This document shows positions 5,409 through 5,742 of a stretch of 5,742 nucleotides of DNA, one piece after another. Source of the DNA: Dysgonomonas sp. GTDB lineage: Bacteria; Bacteroidota; Bacteroidia; Bacteroidales; Dysgonomonadaceae. Under the pieces are notes generated by a model. That model was given only the letters and a program-made list of their open reading frames with translations, was not told the origin of the DNA and made no database searches. The translations under genes and the position numbers were made by a program. How positions within the stretch are numbered: the stretch's first letter is position 1; each line of letters begins with the position of its first letter. Location: NCBI GenBank assembly GCA_030151105.1, contig JASLEN010000268.1, forward strand, positions 1 through 5,742. Direction: 5' to 3'.

Positions 5409-5433
5409 AACGGTTCGAATCCGTTATTCTCCA
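5409..5433 (+). pseudogene. 3' remnant of a spacer tRNA (tRNA-Ala-like): T arm and acceptor strand
   Basis: AACGG, loop TTCGAAT and CCGTT form a perfect T arm, followed by acceptor strand ATTCTCC and discriminator A, then CT rather than encoded CCA. This matches my recollection of the 3' end of the tRNA-Ala(UGC) found in the 16S-23S spacer of Bacteroidota. The D arm and a paired anticodon arm are not present upstream, so it cannot be a working tRNA-Ala. It is either a remnant or the edge of a deletion or assembly join. Identity as Ala is inferred from the acceptor sequence and the position before 23S. Confidence 0.65.
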
Positions 5434-5627
5434 CTATTTTTGGTGGCTAACAATTAAGCTAAGGTTGTAAAGACAACTGGAGCGTGAGCCAAACTAAAAG
5501 AGCGATCTTTGACATGATGTAAGTAAAGAGCAAAACGATAGTTTATAGATATTAAAAATATATATGCTATACCCAGTTCAGTGTTTGTGCTAATGCAGTA
5601 CAAAATAATTGAACTATAAAATAAAAT
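5434..5627 (+). other. 3' part of the 16S-23S internal transcribed spacer
   Basis: The stretch joins the tRNA remnant to 23S and looks like normal spacer. A hairpin GTTGT-AAAG-ACAAC lies at 5464-5477. A boxA-like antitermination site, GATCTTTGACA, is at 5504-5514. A hairpin at 5575-5615 (AGTTCA with TGAACT outside, TTGTGCT with AGTACAA inside) lies just ahead of 23S and may be a processing or leader structure. The intact boxA-like site suggests this end of the unit is not decayed. Confidence 0.65.
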
Positions 5628-5742
5628 AAGAAAGTAGATAAGGGCACATGGGGGATGCCTTGGCTCTCAGAGGCGATGAAGGACGTGATAAGCTGCGATA
5701 AGCCATGGTAAGGTGCAAATAACCCTTGACCCGTGGATTTCC
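5628..5742 (+). rRNA. 23S ribosomal RNA, 5' end (partial)
   Basis: The 5' domain I of 23S is recognisable from GGATGCCTTGG (5653-5663), AGAGGCGATGAAGGACGTG, CTGCGATAAGCC, GGTAAGGTGCAAATAACC and GATTTCC at the window end. These align by eye with the E. coli gene at the same spacing. The start at about 5628 comes from that spacing and is uncertain by a few bases. One oddity is ATGGGGGATGCC where nearly all bacteria have a GGTGGATGCC core. The gene continues beyond the window. Confidence 0.93.

Noticed and set aside
5360..5433. A complete functional tRNA gene
   Set aside because: Acceptor and T arm pair, but there is no D-arm sequence and the expected anticodon stem positions do not pair.

Overview
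The window looks like chromosome of an AT-rich member of the Bacteroidota, probably order Bacteroidales. Four things point there: promoter-like sites match the Bacteroidota form (TTTG, about 20 bases, TAnnTTTG) rather than -35/-10 boxes; start codons lack clear Shine-Dalgarno sequences; there are two TonB-C-terminal-domain proteins of the MPxFPGG type common in this phylum; and the 23S rRNA 5' end and the methylmalonyl-CoA genes resemble those of Bacteroides and Porphyromonas relatives. Genus is not determined. No mobile element, phage gene or CRISPR array was seen.

Layout. (1) Bases 25-1564, plus strand: two exported proteins ending in TonB C-terminal-like domains, the first with WG-type repeats ahead of it. 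Each is followed by a strong hairpin terminator, and the second has its own candidate promoter overlapped by an imperfect palindrome. (2) Bases 1630-4339, minus strand: a metabolic cluster transcribed in the order mce, mmdA, a 58-residue MmdE/OadG-tail-like protein, mmdC. It covers methylmalonyl-CoA epimerisation and biotin-dependent (de)carboxylation in propionate/succinate metabolism. The membrane subunits MmdB and MmdD, expected for a sodium-pumping decarboxylase, are absent; the cluster ends at a bidirectional terminator. A terminator-like hairpin also sits between mce and mmdA. (3) Bases 4340-4773: AT-rich divergent intergenic region with candidate promoters for mce and the next gene. (4) Bases 4774-5046: an unrecognised 90-residue protein, followed by a 16-bp-stem terminator. 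(5) Bases 5107-5742: a consensus stable-RNA promoter, a leader, the 3' end of a tRNA-Ala-like gene, the rest of a 16S-23S spacer with a boxA-like site, and the first 115 or so bases of 23S rRNA, which runs off the window.

The most notable features are the rRNA region, where promoter and 23S are joined without a 16S gene or a complete spacer tRNA (a real split operon, a deletion, or a repeat collapsed in assembly), and the methylmalonyl-CoA cluster, which has its soluble parts but no membrane pump. The first could be an artefact and needs read-level support; the second depends on what is encoded elsewhere in the genome.
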